A stretch of DNA of 64,000 nt, from positions 11,395 to 75,394 of the forward strand of contig CABQAZ010000006.1 of assembly GCA_902462295.1 (NCBI GenBank), written 5' to 3'. The notes under the pieces were generated by a model that saw only the letters and a list, made by a program, of their open reading frames with translations, ran no database searches and was not told where the DNA came from. Each line of letters begins with the position of its first letter. Position 1 is the first letter of the stretch. This DNA comes from an uncultured Clostridium sp. (GTDB lineage Bacteria > Bacillota > Clostridia > TANB77 > CAG-508). The position numbers and the translations under genes are program-made. Below, piece by piece: positions 49,692 through 58,292 of this stretch.

Positions 49692-50714
49692 ATGAAAAAG
49701 ATTGTAATTAGTATTTTAGTAGTTGTACTTATAGCTGTTATAATATTGGGAATATATTGTTTGACAAATAAAAATAAAGAAGAAAATGTTGGATTGAAAA
49801 CTATACAATTAAATGAAGTAACTCGTTCTGTGTTTTATGCACCACAATATGTAGCAATTTCAAATGGTTTCTTTGAGCAAGAAGGATTAAAATTGGACAT
49901 TACAACAGGGCAAGGGGCAGACAAAGTTATGACTGCAATATTATCAGGTCAAAGTGATATAGGACTATGTGGACCAGAAGCAGCAATATATGTGTATAAT
50001 GAAGGAAAAGAAGATTATGTTGAAGTATTTGCACAATTAACCAAAAAGGATGGTTCTTTTTTAGTAAGTAAAACACAAAATGATAATTTTTCATGGCAGG
50101 ATTTAAAAGGAAAAACTGTGATACCAGGAAGAAAAGGTGGGGTACCATATATGACATTGGAATATGTTTTAAAACAAAATGGGTTAAATCCACAAACAGA
50201 CTTAATTTTAGATGATAGTATAAAATTTGACTTAATGGCAGGTGCTTTTTCAGGAGGAAATGCAGAATATGTAACATTATTTGAGCCTACAGCTTCAATG
50301 ACACAAGATGCAGGAAAAGGTTATATTGTAGCTTCTGTTGGCGAATCTGCAGGAGAAGTACCGTATACTGCTTATTGTGCAAAGAAAAGTTATATTAAAA
50401 ATAATTCTGATATTATTGAAAAATTTACTAAAGCAACATATATGGGTGAACAATGGGTTAAAGAACATACTGCTAAAGAAATTGCAGAGAAAATACAAGA
50501 ATTTTTTCCAGATACAACAATAGAGTCATTGGAAAATTCTGTTCAGAAATATAAAGACATAGATGCATGGAATGATAATCCGATTTTAAAAGAGTCAGCA
50601 TTTAATAAATTACAAGAAATTATGTCAGAAGCGGGAGAACTTACTACAAAAGCACCATATGATAAAATTGTAAATAATTCATTTGCAGAAAAAGTTTCTA
50701 AAAGTGAGTCCTAA
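49692..50714 (+). CDS. ABC transporter substrate-binding protein (NMT1/SsuA-like)
   Basis: The 340-aa protein has an N-terminal hydrophobic anchor (residues 4-23; a Cys at 23 lacks a good lipobox) and the NMT1/SsuA fold: FYAPQYVAISNGFFEQEGLKLDI, GQGADKVMTAILSGQSDIGLCGPEA, LKGKTVIPGRKGGVPYM. The family binds sulfonates, nitrate, taurine or thiamine precursors. It should deliver substrate to the permease just upstream. GGAGGG precedes the ATG. A terminator overlaps its end. Confidence 0.9.
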   Translation: MKKIVISILVVVLIAVIILGIYCLTNKNKEENVGLKTIQLNEVTRSVFYAPQYVAISNGFFEQEGLKLDITTGQGADKVMTAILSGQSDIGLCGPEAAIYVYNEGKEDYVEVFAQLTKKDGSFLVSKTQNDNFSWQDLKGKTVIPGRKGGVPYMTLEYVLKQNGLNPQTDLILDDSIKFDLMAGAFSGGNAEYVTLFEPTASMTQDAGKGYIVASVGESAGEVPYTAYCAKKSYIKNNSDIIEKFTKATYMGEQWVKEHTAKEIAEKIQEFFPDTTIESLENSVQKYKDIDAWNDNPILKESAFNKLQEIMSEAGELTTKAPYDKIVNNSFAEKVSKSES

Positions 50715-50725
50715 TTTTAGGACTC
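50706..50725 (+). terminator. Intrinsic terminator overlapping the stop codon
   Basis: GAGTCCTA pairs exactly with TAGGACTC around a 4-nt loop, followed by TTATT. Confidence 0.8.
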
Positions 50726-50740
50726 TTATTACATATTAAT

Positions 50741-50802
50741 GGTTTAAAATATAAGCTTTTTATTACATTCCTCAGCTTATTACAAAATTTAAGAAATTCT
50801 AG
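50741..50802 (-). repeat. MITE-like repeat, copy D (fragment)
   Basis: About 60 bp match the end of the complete repeat reverse complement (TTTAAAATATAAGC...CATTCCTCAG...AATTTAAGAAATTCTA). The rest of the element is missing. Confidence 0.75.
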
Positions 50803-50897
50803 TAACGACTCTTCAAGATATTTGACTATATTTCTTTACTTATCGTTTTTAAAATGATATAATAGTGCTATCAAATTATTAAAAGAAGAGGTATAAG

Positions 50898-52208
50898 ATG
50901 AAAGAGATAGAACTAAGAAATGTAAAAGGATGTGCAGATTATTCACCAAGAGAACAATATATTAGAAATTATATATCAGACACACTAAAAAGAGTATTTG
51001 AAAAATATGGATTCAAACCATTACAAACACCAATATTATGTTATTATGATTTATTAGCTTTAAAATACGATGAAGAAAACGATATATTAAAAGAGGTATA
51101 TAAAGTAACAGACCAAGGAAATAGAAACTTAGCATTAAGATATGACTTAACAGTACCATTTGCAAAATACATAGCTATAAATCAAAATACAAAATTACCA
51201 TTTAAAAGATATGAAATAGGAGAAGTATTTAGAAATGGACCTGTAAAACTAGGAAGAGATAGAGAGTTTATTCAATGTGATGTAGATAGTGTAGGAATAG
51301 AGGGACAATTAGTAGAAGCTGAATTTGTTGCTTTATATGTAGAAGCATATAAAGAATTAGGAATTGATATTATAATAAAATATAATAACAGAAAATTCTT
51401 GTCAGGAATAATTATTGAAGCAGGTATTCCTGAAGAGCTAATAACAGAAACAATAACTATAATAGATAAGTTTGAAAAACTATCAAAACAAGAACTAGAA
51501 AAAGAGTTTCAGAAAATTGGATTAAACAGTAAGCAAATGGAAAAACTATTTATATATTTAAATATGGATGCAAATCAACTTATAAATATTGAGGATAAAA
51601 ATGATGTATTGTCAGATGGAATAAAAGAACTTAATACATTAAAAAAATATATAGAAAAACTTGACTTGTTAAATTATGTTCAATTTTCACCATCACTTGC
51701 AAGAGGTCAAGAATACTACACAGGAACTGTTTTTGAAGTATATGTCAAAGATGGAAGTATTACCTCAAGCATTGGAGGAGGAGGACGTTATGATAAAATG
51801 ATAACAGACTTCATAAAAAATGGTACAACATATCCAGCAGTAGGAGTTAGTTTTGGATTAAATGTCATTTATGAAATTTTAAGAAATAGAGAGGAATTTG
51901 CAGAAAAAGCATTAACAGATATTTATATTATTCCTATGGGGACAGAAATAGAATGTCTAAAAATAGCACAAGTATTAAGAAATGGTGGATACAAAGTTGA
52001 AGTTGAGATGAAAAATAGAAAAATGAAAAAAGCTTTAGAATATGCTAATACAGAACATATTCCATATGTGTTTATACTTGGCGAAGATGAGCTTGCAAAT
52101 AATAGTATAGCATTAAAAAATATGAATGAAAAGACTCAAGTACAAATTCCTATTAATAATATTGTAGAAGAATTTAATAAAATACGAATGAAAAACATTA
52201 ATCAGTAA
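50898..52208 (+). CDS. hisS: Histidine--tRNA ligase
   Basis: The 436-aa class II synthetase has motif 2-like FKRYEIGEVFRNGPVKLGRDREFIQCDVD, the histidine pocket LARGQEYYTGTVFEVY, motif 3 GGGRYDKMI, and a C-terminal anticodon-binding domain. The Arg and LARGxxYYTG motifs favour a true HisRS rather than the HisZ regulator, although HisZ cannot be fully excluded by eye. AAGAAGAGG lies upstream of the ATG. A fragment of the MITE-like repeat lies in its promoter region. Confidence 0.92.
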   Translation: MKEIELRNVKGCADYSPREQYIRNYISDTLKRVFEKYGFKPLQTPILCYYDLLALKYDEENDILKEVYKVTDQGNRNLALRYDLTVPFAKYIAINQNTKLPFKRYEIGEVFRNGPVKLGRDREFIQCDVDSVGIEGQLVEAEFVALYVEAYKELGIDIIIKYNNRKFLSGIIIEAGIPEELITETITIIDKFEKLSKQELEKEFQKIGLNSKQMEKLFIYLNMDANQLINIEDKNDVLSDGIKELNTLKKYIEKLDLLNYVQFSPSLARGQEYYTGTVFEVYVKDGSITSSIGGGGRYDKMITDFIKNGTTYPAVGVSFGLNVIYEILRNREEFAEKALTDIYIIPMGTEIECLKIAQVLRNGGYKVEVEMKNRKMKKALEYANTEHIPYVFILGEDELANNSIALKNMNEKTQVQIPINNIVEEFNKIRMKNINQ

Positions 52209-52266
52209 CAATAAATTTTATATATTATTAAAAAAATGTAGACAATAAAAAGAGTATATGATACAA

Positions 52267-52300
52267 TAACATCTAGTATTAAAAACTAGATGTTATTTTT
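52267..52300 (+). terminator. Intrinsic terminator
   Basis: TAACATCTAGT pairs exactly with ACTAGATGTTA and is followed by TTTTT. Confidence 0.93.
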
Positions 52301-52341
52301 GAAATATTAATACATTTTGTTTGGGTTTAAGGAGGTATTTT

Positions 52342-53016
52342 ATGAAAAGAACAAAATTAGCAGATAGAATTTTACCAACATATACAAAAGGTGAAGAAAT
52401 CTTTAATATGGTATCACACATTGTTGGGGGCGTTGCAGGAATTGTAACAATAGTATTGTGTAGTGTTTTGGGAGCAATCAGACATAATCCATATGGGATT
52501 GTAAGTGGGGTGATTTTTGGTGTATCAATGTTATTTTTATATACAATGTCAAGCATATATCATGGGTTAAGTCCAAAACTAAAATCAAAAAAGGTTTTTC
52601 AAGTTTTAGATCATTGTGCTATTTTTGTATTAATTGCGGGTTCATATACACCATTTGCATTGTGTACATTAAGAGAATATAATACAGCATTAGGTTGGAC
52701 TATATTTGGAATAATATGGGGATTTGCAATATTAGGTATTACATTAAATTCTATTGATTTAAAAAAATATAAAATATTTTCAATGATATGCTATTTGGTA
52801 ATGGGATGGTGTATTATAATAAAAGCAAATTTGTTACCCAATTTATTAGGTATGTCTGGATTTTTAATGTTATTATTTGGAGGTATTATATATACAATAG
52901 GAGCAATTCTTTATGGCGTTGGAAAAAAATATAAATATATGCATTCTGTTTTTCATTTGTGTGTATTTTTAGGAAATATATTGCATGTTTTATGTATTTT
53001 TATATATGTTATATAA
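52342..53016 (+). CDS. Hemolysin III/PAQR-family membrane protein (TrhA-like)
   Basis: The 224-aa protein has seven predicted membrane helices and the family residues NMVSHIVGGVAG, SIYHGLSPKLK, DHCAIFVLIAGSYTPF and the late HSVFHLCVFLGNILH; the Ser, His and Asp positions form the likely metal site. In B. subtilis the homologue affects membrane lipid homeostasis. GGAGG puts the start at 52342. It ends with a terminator. Confidence 0.9.
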   Translation: MKRTKLADRILPTYTKGEEIFNMVSHIVGGVAGIVTIVLCSVLGAIRHNPYGIVSGVIFGVSMLFLYTMSSIYHGLSPKLKSKKVFQVLDHCAIFVLIAGSYTPFALCTLREYNTALGWTIFGIIWGFAILGITLNSIDLKKYKIFSMICYLVMGWCIIIKANLLPNLLGMSGFLMLLFGGIIYTIGAILYGVGKKYKYMHSVFHLCVFLGNILHVLCIFIYVI

Positions 53017-53021
53017 AAAAT

Positions 53022-53052
53022 AAGGCACTACCATTATGGTAATGCCTTTTGT
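53022..53052. terminator. Terminator between convergent genes
   Basis: AAGGCA-C-TACCAT pairs with ATGGTA-A-TGCCTT (one central mismatch), followed by TTTG. Confidence 0.85.
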
Positions 53053-53076
53053 TGACTTTTGCACTAAATTCAGCTG

Positions 53077-53613
53077 TTATAATACATTAATTGATAATTT
53101 CAGCTCATTCGAAATTGTTTCTATGAACTGAAAATTTGTAGGCTTTCCTTTTGAATCAGATATTGCGTATCCAAATAACTTGTGTTGTTTTTCAGTGCTT
53201 CCATTTGTCCATGAAGACTCGATCGCATGTCTGATACTCCGTTCTACCCGACTTGGTGTTGAACCAAATTGTTTTGCAATCATCGGATATAATACTTTTG
53301 TTACGCTTGTTACTTCTGGATTTTTGTACTTGTAACAAATTGCTGAAATAAGGTATTTATATCCGCCCAAGTGCTGTGGGACTCCAAGTTCCTTCAGACA
53401 TTTAACAACAGCTTCTTCAACTGTAAGTGCTTCCTCCTGTTCAACTGTTTCCTCAAAACAGCGTTTAATGTTTCTGCTTGCATCCTTGAAATTTAACATT
53501 TTTTCATAGGACACATCTTGACCATTTGCGATTTCTTCAATAATCCGCTCGACTGTATCTACATATGCAAGAAAACAGTCATTTGTTTTGATTCTTTTGT
53601 TTCGACTCATCAT
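53077..53613 (-). CDS. Spo0A effector-domain protein without receiver domain
   Basis: The 178-aa protein ends in a Spo0A-like DNA-binding domain: LKELGVPQHLGGYKYLISAI, VTKVLYPMIAKQFGSTPSRVERSIRHAIESSW, and LFGYAISDSKGKPTNFQFIETIS. The N-terminal ~70 residues are helical and unlike the Spo0A receiver; no phosphorylation Asp is present. It could bind 0A boxes (TGTCGAA) constitutively or under another control. Base composition is richer in G+C than the neighbours, suggesting transfer from a mobile element or other Clostridia. AGGAGG is upstream. A 0A-box-like TTCGACA lies at 53766-53772. Confidence 0.88.
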   Translation of the reverse strand: MMSRNKRIKTNDCFLAYVDTVERIIEEIANGQDVSYEKMLNFKDASRNIKRCFEETVEQEEALTVEEAVVKCLKELGVPQHLGGYKYLISAICYKYKNPEVTSVTKVLYPMIAKQFGSTPSRVERSIRHAIESSWTNGSTEKQHKLFGYAISDSKGKPTNFQFIETISNELKLSINVL

Positions 53614-53765
53614 ACGTCAACCTCCTAAATACTGTAAATTTTTACTGCTTTTTTATTATAGCACAAAATATTTTCGAATGTCAATAATTACCAATACAAA
53701 AATTGTAAAAAATGGCAAATAAAGTAATTAAAAGTTACGCAAAATAATTTAAATCAGGCAAAAAC

Positions 53766-53797
53766 TTCGACAAAATTCTCTCAAAAATCATATTATA
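53766..53797 (+). promoter_or_regulatory. 0A-box-like site and candidate sigma-K promoter of spoVFB
   Basis: TTCGACA (53766-53772) is an exact reverse 0A box. Overlapping it, AC (53770-53771), a 17-nt spacer and CATATTATA (53789-53797) fit the sigma-K pattern AC-N16/17-CATANNNTA. spoVF is sigma-K-dependent in B. subtilis. Confidence 0.5.
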
Positions 53798-53827
53798 TAT
53801 AAATATTATGAAAGGAGGATTTGAAAT

Positions 53828-54406
53828 GTGAATTTAGAAAAGAAAAGAATAGGATTTGTAATGACAGGCTCATTTTGTACTTTTAGAAAGACAATAGATG
53901 AGCTAAAAAAAATTGTTAAGATGAATACTGAAATTGTTCCAATAATGTCAGAGAACAGTTATACAATGGATACTAAATTTGGAAAATCAGAAGATTTTAT
54001 AAATGAAATCGAAAACATAACTGGAACTAAAGTTTTACACACAATTCAAGAAGTAGAACCATTAGGACCAAAGGATATGTTAGATATATTAGTGGTAGCA
54101 CCAGCAACAGGTAATACCATAGCAAAACTTGCAAATGATATAATAGATGGACCTGCAACTATGGCAGTGAAATCTCATTTGAGAAGAGAAAAACCTGTAG
54201 TTATTGCAATATCAACTAATAATGGACTTTCGGGTGCAGGGGAAAACATAGGAAGATTACTTAATAGAAAACATTATTATTTTGTTCCATTTAAACAAGA
54301 TAATCCAATTACTAAACCTCGTTCTATTGTATTTGATACATCTTATTTGATTAAAACTATAGAATATGCTTTAGATGGAGAACAGATTCAACCAATTTTG
54401 TTATGA
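53828..54406 (+). CDS. spoVFB: Dipicolinate synthase subunit B
   Basis: The 192-aa flavoprotein starts at GTG after AAAGGAGGA. Features: GFVMTGSFCTFRKTIDEL, VPIMSENSYTMDTKFG, ILVVAPATGNTIAKLANDI, DGPATMAVKSHLR and NGLSGAGENIGRLLNRKHYYFVPF, all characteristic of SpoVFB. With SpoVFA it makes dipicolinic acid in the mother cell during sporulation. spoVFA, normally adjacent, is not here: the upstream gene is divergent and the next genes are unrelated. It may be elsewhere in the genome. Confidence 0.93.
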   Translation: MNLEKKRIGFVMTGSFCTFRKTIDELKKIVKMNTEIVPIMSENSYTMDTKFGKSEDFINEIENITGTKVLHTIQEVEPLGPKDMLDILVVAPATGNTIAKLANDIIDGPATMAVKSHLRREKPVVIAISTNNGLSGAGENIGRLLNRKHYYFVPFKQDNPITKPRSIVFDTSYLIKTIEYALDGEQIQPILL

Positions 54407-54418
54407 ATATGATAATTT

Positions 54419-54450
54419 AGCAAGTGACCAAAAGTATCACTTGCTTTTCT
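54419..54450. terminator. Bidirectional terminator
   Basis: AGCAAGTGA pairs exactly with TCACTTGCT, followed by TTTT on the plus strand. Confidence 0.88.
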
Positions 54451-54454
54451 AATT

Positions 54455-54973
54455 TTATTTTTGTTTTCTATATTTAAATAGACATTTTTTCTTTATAAAT
54501 TTACTAAATTCTTCGGCAGTACCAATTTCAAAACATTTTTTATTAACAAGCATTGCATAATCAGGTGTTAAATATAAATAAAAATAGTCTTTAGTTTCAA
54601 AAATCTTGTATAATTTAAAATAGTAAATAGGTTTTTTATCTATTAAAAAATATAAATCGTAAAATGAAAATACAAATCCTGTTTCTTTGAATTTTGAAAG
54701 CTTATTTTGTGTTTTTTGATATCTTTTCATAGGAAAATATATTTTAAAAAATAAAAATCCTATTAGTAATGCTGTAAACATTAATATAAGATATAGTTCT
54801 TTTTGTTGTATATTTAATATTATACAATAAATTAACAATACTATCATAATTATTGTGTATAGGTTATTAGAAAAACTAAATTTTTTGTTATGAAATTCAA
54901 TGAATTGGTTGTAATTTTTTGTGGTGTATTTAGTAATATTTTTAAATAAAATTTTTTGTTTTTTTGTTTTCAT
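54455..54973 (-). CDS. YcxB-like membrane protein
   Basis: The 172-aa protein has two membrane helices (about 39-58 and 61-80) and a C-terminal YcxB-type domain (FYDLYFLIDKKPIYYFKLYKIFETKDYFYLYL-like strand pattern, ending NKKCFEIGTAEEFSKFI). YcxB proteins are of unknown function. It is 20 bp downstream of the xer gene on the same strand and probably cotranscribed. Confidence 0.7.
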   Translation of the reverse strand: MKTKKQKILFKNITKYTTKNYNQFIEFHNKKFSFSNNLYTIIMIVLLIYCIILNIQQKELYLILMFTALLIGFLFFKIYFPMKRYQKTQNKLSKFKETGFVFSFYDLYFLIDKKPIYYFKLYKIFETKDYFYLYLTPDYAMLVNKKCFEIGTAEEFSKFIKKKCLFKYRKQK

Positions 54974-54993
54974 ATTATATATCCTTTCAATTT

Positions 54994-55989
54994 TTATAAA
55001 TTTTTGGGGTCAGAAAGAGGATTTGATTCTACAGCATTACGAACCTGTTCATTACTAACATGTGTATAAATTTCGGTTGTAGAAATACTTTGGTGACCTA
55101 AAAGTTCCTGTAAAGCTCTTATATCAACATTGCCATACTGGTACATAAGTGTTGCTGCAGTGTGTCTTAGCTTATGAACTGACAAATTTTTAGAATCTAA
55201 TCCTGCTTGTTTTAATTCTTTATTTATTATGTTTTGAACTGTTCTATTACTGATTCTTTGTTTTTGTTCACTTAAAAATAGTGCTTTTTCAGAATTTTTG
55301 GAATCATGTTTTATCATATTGGGAGATGGTCTAGAGGATAAGTAATCATTTATTGCAATCATACATGATTTATTTAAATATACAGTACGTTCTTTATTAC
55401 CTTTACCAATTACTGTCATTTTGCATTCTTCAAAATCTATGTCATTTATATTTATGCCTACTAATTCTGAAAGTCTCATTCCACAGTTTAAAAATAGAGT
55501 TGTAATAGCATAATCTCTTTTATAATTTCGATTATCTTCATTTTCGGCAACACTTAATAATTTTTTACTGTCATCTAAAGACAAATATTTAGGCATTCTT
55601 TTTTCAAGTTTCGGTGTTTCTAAATTCTGAGCTGGATTTACTTCTAAGATTCCTGCTTTTTGAGATAAATATTTAAAGAATATTCTGATTGTTGAGATTT
55701 TTCTTGCTCTTGTAGTTGCTTTACTACGATTATTAATTGCTAGATGTGATACATATGCATGAATATCATCAAGGGTAATTTTTTTTAAGTCTTTTTCACT
55801 AAATGATGAAATATCTATTTGTTCTAAATCGGTTTCGTTTGTTAATTTAAAGCGCATCATCATAAATTTCAAAAAATTTGATAAATCATAATTATATTCT
55901 TTTACTGAATTTGGGGATTTATTTAATATTGTTACAGAATAGTCTAAAAAAGAATTTAAGTATTCTGGATTTCTTTCTCTTGGTATCAT
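54994..55989 (-). CDS. Tyrosine site-specific recombinase (XerC/XerD-like)
   Basis: The 331-aa protein has an N-terminal SAM-like DNA-binding domain (LDYSVTILNKSPNSVKEYNYD) and a catalytic domain with Arg in NCGMRLSELVG, Lys in VIGKGNKERTVYL, HKLRHTAATLMYQYG (His and Arg), HQSISTTEIY with the late His and nucleophile Tyr (IYTHV). It may resolve chromosome dimers at dif, but a phage or integron-like role is possible. It diverges from the MATE gene with a shared 220-bp promoter region. Confidence 0.9.
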   Translation of the reverse strand: MIPRERNPEYLNSFLDYSVTILNKSPNSVKEYNYDLSNFLKFMMMRFKLTNETDLEQIDISSFSEKDLKKITLDDIHAYVSHLAINNRSKATTRARKISTIRIFFKYLSQKAGILEVNPAQNLETPKLEKRMPKYLSLDDSKKLLSVAENEDNRNYKRDYAITTLFLNCGMRLSELVGININDIDFEECKMTVIGKGNKERTVYLNKSCMIAINDYLSSRPSPNMIKHDSKNSEKALFLSEQKQRISNRTVQNIINKELKQAGLDSKNLSVHKLRHTAATLMYQYGNVDIRALQELLGHQSISTTEIYTHVSNEQVRNAVESNPLSDPKNL

Positions 55990-56130
55990 TTGTTTTCACT
56001 CTCCATTATTTTGCTATTATATTTTGTATGATATCACTTTTAAAAGAAAAAAGAAAGAGTTTGCGCAAAATTATTTAGACAATTTGTGTCAAATTTTTTA
56101 AGCATTTTGAATTTTTTTGACTTAAAGTGT

Positions 56131-56159
56131 TTGACAAATTTGGCTTAAAATTATATAAT
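56131..56159 (+). promoter_or_regulatory. Promoter of the MATE-kinase fusion gene
   Basis: TTGACA (56131-56136), 17 bp, TATAAT (56154-56159). Several TTGAC/GTCAA words between 56085 and 56136 could be further promoter or operator elements for the divergent xer gene. Confidence 0.85.
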
Positions 56160-56214
56160 AGTAAAGTTGGCTAAAAAGCAAAAATATATATAAATAAGAG
56201 AAAGGATGGAAAAA

Positions 56215-58218
56215 ATGGAACAAGAAGAAAACATATTAGGAAAAGAAAAAATAGGAAAATTAATCAGAAAATTTTCAATACCATGTATAATATCAATGTT
56301 AGTAAATTCATTATATAATATAGTAGATCAAATATTTATAGGTCAAGGTGTTGGATATTTAGGAAATGGAGCAACAAATGTAGTATTTCCATTAGTAATG
56401 ATAGGATTAGCATTTTCATTAATGTTTGGTGATGGCGCTTCAGCATATTTAAGTTTAAAACTTGGAGAAAAAAAGAAAAAAGAAGCTGAATCTGGAATAG
56501 GAAATGGAATATTATTATCTGCAATCGTATCAATAATATTTTGTGTTGTTACTCTTATTTTTTTACCACAATTTTTAAAATTATTTGGATGTACAGAAAA
56601 TTTAAAAGAGTATGCAATGGCATATGGAAAAATTATAGCAATAGGTTTCCCGTTTTCCATGATAGGTACAACATTAAATTCAATTATTAGAGCAGATGGT
56701 AGTCCAAAATATTCAATGATAAGTATGGTAAGTGGAGCAATATTAAATACAATATTAGATCCAATATTTATATTTATATTTCATAAAGGGGTTGAGGGTG
56801 CAGCCATTGCAACAGTTATAAGTGAAATACTTACATTTATTTTAAATATTGCATATATAAAGAAATTTAAATCAATAAAAATAACAAAAGAAAGTTTAAA
56901 ACTAAAATCAAATGTATGTAAAAAGATATCAGCATTAGGAATAAGTAGCTTTATAACGCAAATGAGTGTTGTATGTGTTATGACAGCAGAAAATAATTTA
57001 CTTGGAAAATATGGTGCAGAGAGTAAATTTGGTGCAGAAATACCAATCACAGTTCTTGGAATTGTTATGAAAATAAGTCAAATATTAAATAGCATAATAA
57101 TTGGTATTGCAGCAGGTAGTCAACCAATTTTCGGATATAACTATGGTGCAAGAAAATATGACAGAGTAAAACAAGCATTAAAAATAGTTTTGGGTTCAAG
57201 TGTAATTATAAGTACAATAGCATTCATATTATTCCAAACAATACCTGATAAGTTAATATTAATATTTGGTAGTGGTGACGAAAATTATATGGAATTTGCA
57301 TGTTTAGCATTTAGAACATATTTAATGCTTACAATAGTAAATGGTATACAAATCCCATCAGGTATCTTTTTTCAAGCTATTGGAAAAAGCACCAAAAGTG
57401 CGATACTTTCACTTTCAAGACAAATTGTTATATTAATACCATCAATGATAATTTTAAGCCATATTATGGGAATTATGGGAGTATTAACTGCTGGACCAGT
57501 AGCTGATGGACTAGCATTTATATTAGCAACATTTTTCTTAATAAAAGAAGTTAGAGGATTAAAAGCAAACAATCAAATAGAAGATATTGAAAATGAAGAA
57601 ACGACAATAAAAGAACTATCAGACAAGCAAATAATAATTACTATTTCAAGAGAATATGGTTCTGGAGGAAGATATATTGGAAAATTAGTTGCTAATAAAT
57701 TAGGTATTAAACTATATGATAAAGAATTTGTATTAAAAGTAGCAGAAGAGACAGGATTATCAAAAGAATATATTGAAGATAATGAACAAAAAAGAGATAT
57801 TTTATCAATACTTAATAATGGATATTATGCAGGTTTAAATAATTCAGATGAATTATTTATAAAAGAATCAGAACTAATACAAAAAGTTGCAGATAAAGAA
57901 TCTTGTGTAATAGTTGGAAGATGTGCAGATTTTATATTAAAAGATAAAAAGAATGTTGTAAAAATATTTATTAATAGCAATATGGAAAATAAAATTAAAA
58001 GAGCAACTGAATTTTATAATTTAGATAAGGTTAAAGCAGAAAAAGAAATAAATAGAATAAATAAATTAAGAGCAAATCATTATAAATATTATACAGAGAA
58101 AGAATGGAAAGATTCATCAAATTATGATATTTGTATAAATAGTGATTCGATTGGAGTAGAAGAATCTGCTAAATTAATTTGTGAGATAATAGAAAATAGA
58201 GAGGGTGTCCTAATATAG
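56215..58218 (+). CDS. MATE efflux transporter fused to a cytidylate kinase-like domain
   Basis: The 667-aa protein has a complete MATE transporter (~residues 1-450; twelve helices, LVNSLYNIVDQIFIGQGVG and GSQPIFGYNYGARKYDRV). After a charged linker comes an AAA/cytidylate kinase-like domain (~470-660): ITISREYGSGGRYIGKLVA (P-loop of the Cytidylate_kin2 type), SCVIVGRCADFIL. Joining a drug exporter to a small-nucleotide kinase is unexpected, and either substrate modification or regulation can be imagined. AGAAAGG favours 56215 over 56206. It ends in a terminator. Confidence 0.9.
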   Translation: MEQEENILGKEKIGKLIRKFSIPCIISMLVNSLYNIVDQIFIGQGVGYLGNGATNVVFPLVMIGLAFSLMFGDGASAYLSLKLGEKKKKEAESGIGNGILLSAIVSIIFCVVTLIFLPQFLKLFGCTENLKEYAMAYGKIIAIGFPFSMIGTTLNSIIRADGSPKYSMISMVSGAILNTILDPIFIFIFHKGVEGAAIATVISEILTFILNIAYIKKFKSIKITKESLKLKSNVCKKISALGISSFITQMSVVCVMTAENNLLGKYGAESKFGAEIPITVLGIVMKISQILNSIIIGIAAGSQPIFGYNYGARKYDRVKQALKIVLGSSVIISTIAFILFQTIPDKLILIFGSGDENYMEFACLAFRTYLMLTIVNGIQIPSGIFFQAIGKSTKSAILSLSRQIVILIPSMIILSHIMGIMGVLTAGPVADGLAFILATFFLIKEVRGLKANNQIEDIENEETTIKELSDKQIIITISREYGSGGRYIGKLVANKLGIKLYDKEFVLKVAEETGLSKEYIEDNEQKRDILSILNNGYYAGLNNSDELFIKESELIQKVADKESCVIVGRCADFILKDKKNVVKIFINSNMENKIKRATEFYNLDKVKAEKEINRINKLRANHYKYYTEKEWKDSSNYDICINSDSIGVEESAKLICEIIENREGVLI

Positions 58219-58230
58219 GGCATTTTTTTT
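58206..58230 (+). terminator. Intrinsic terminator overlapping the MATE-kinase stop
   Basis: TGTCCTA pairs with TAGGGCA (one G-U) and is followed by eight T. Confidence 0.8.
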
Positions 58231-58292
58231 GAAGAAGTTAAATATATAAATTTACAATTAAGTTCATATATATTATCTAGGAGGTAATTTAT

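Noticed and set aside
50803..50897. T-box leaders for hisS, tyrS or the MetRS-like gene
   Set aside because: No AGGGTGGNACCGCG-like sequence or specifier stem in the leaders (50803-50897, 33700-33804, 45614-45740).
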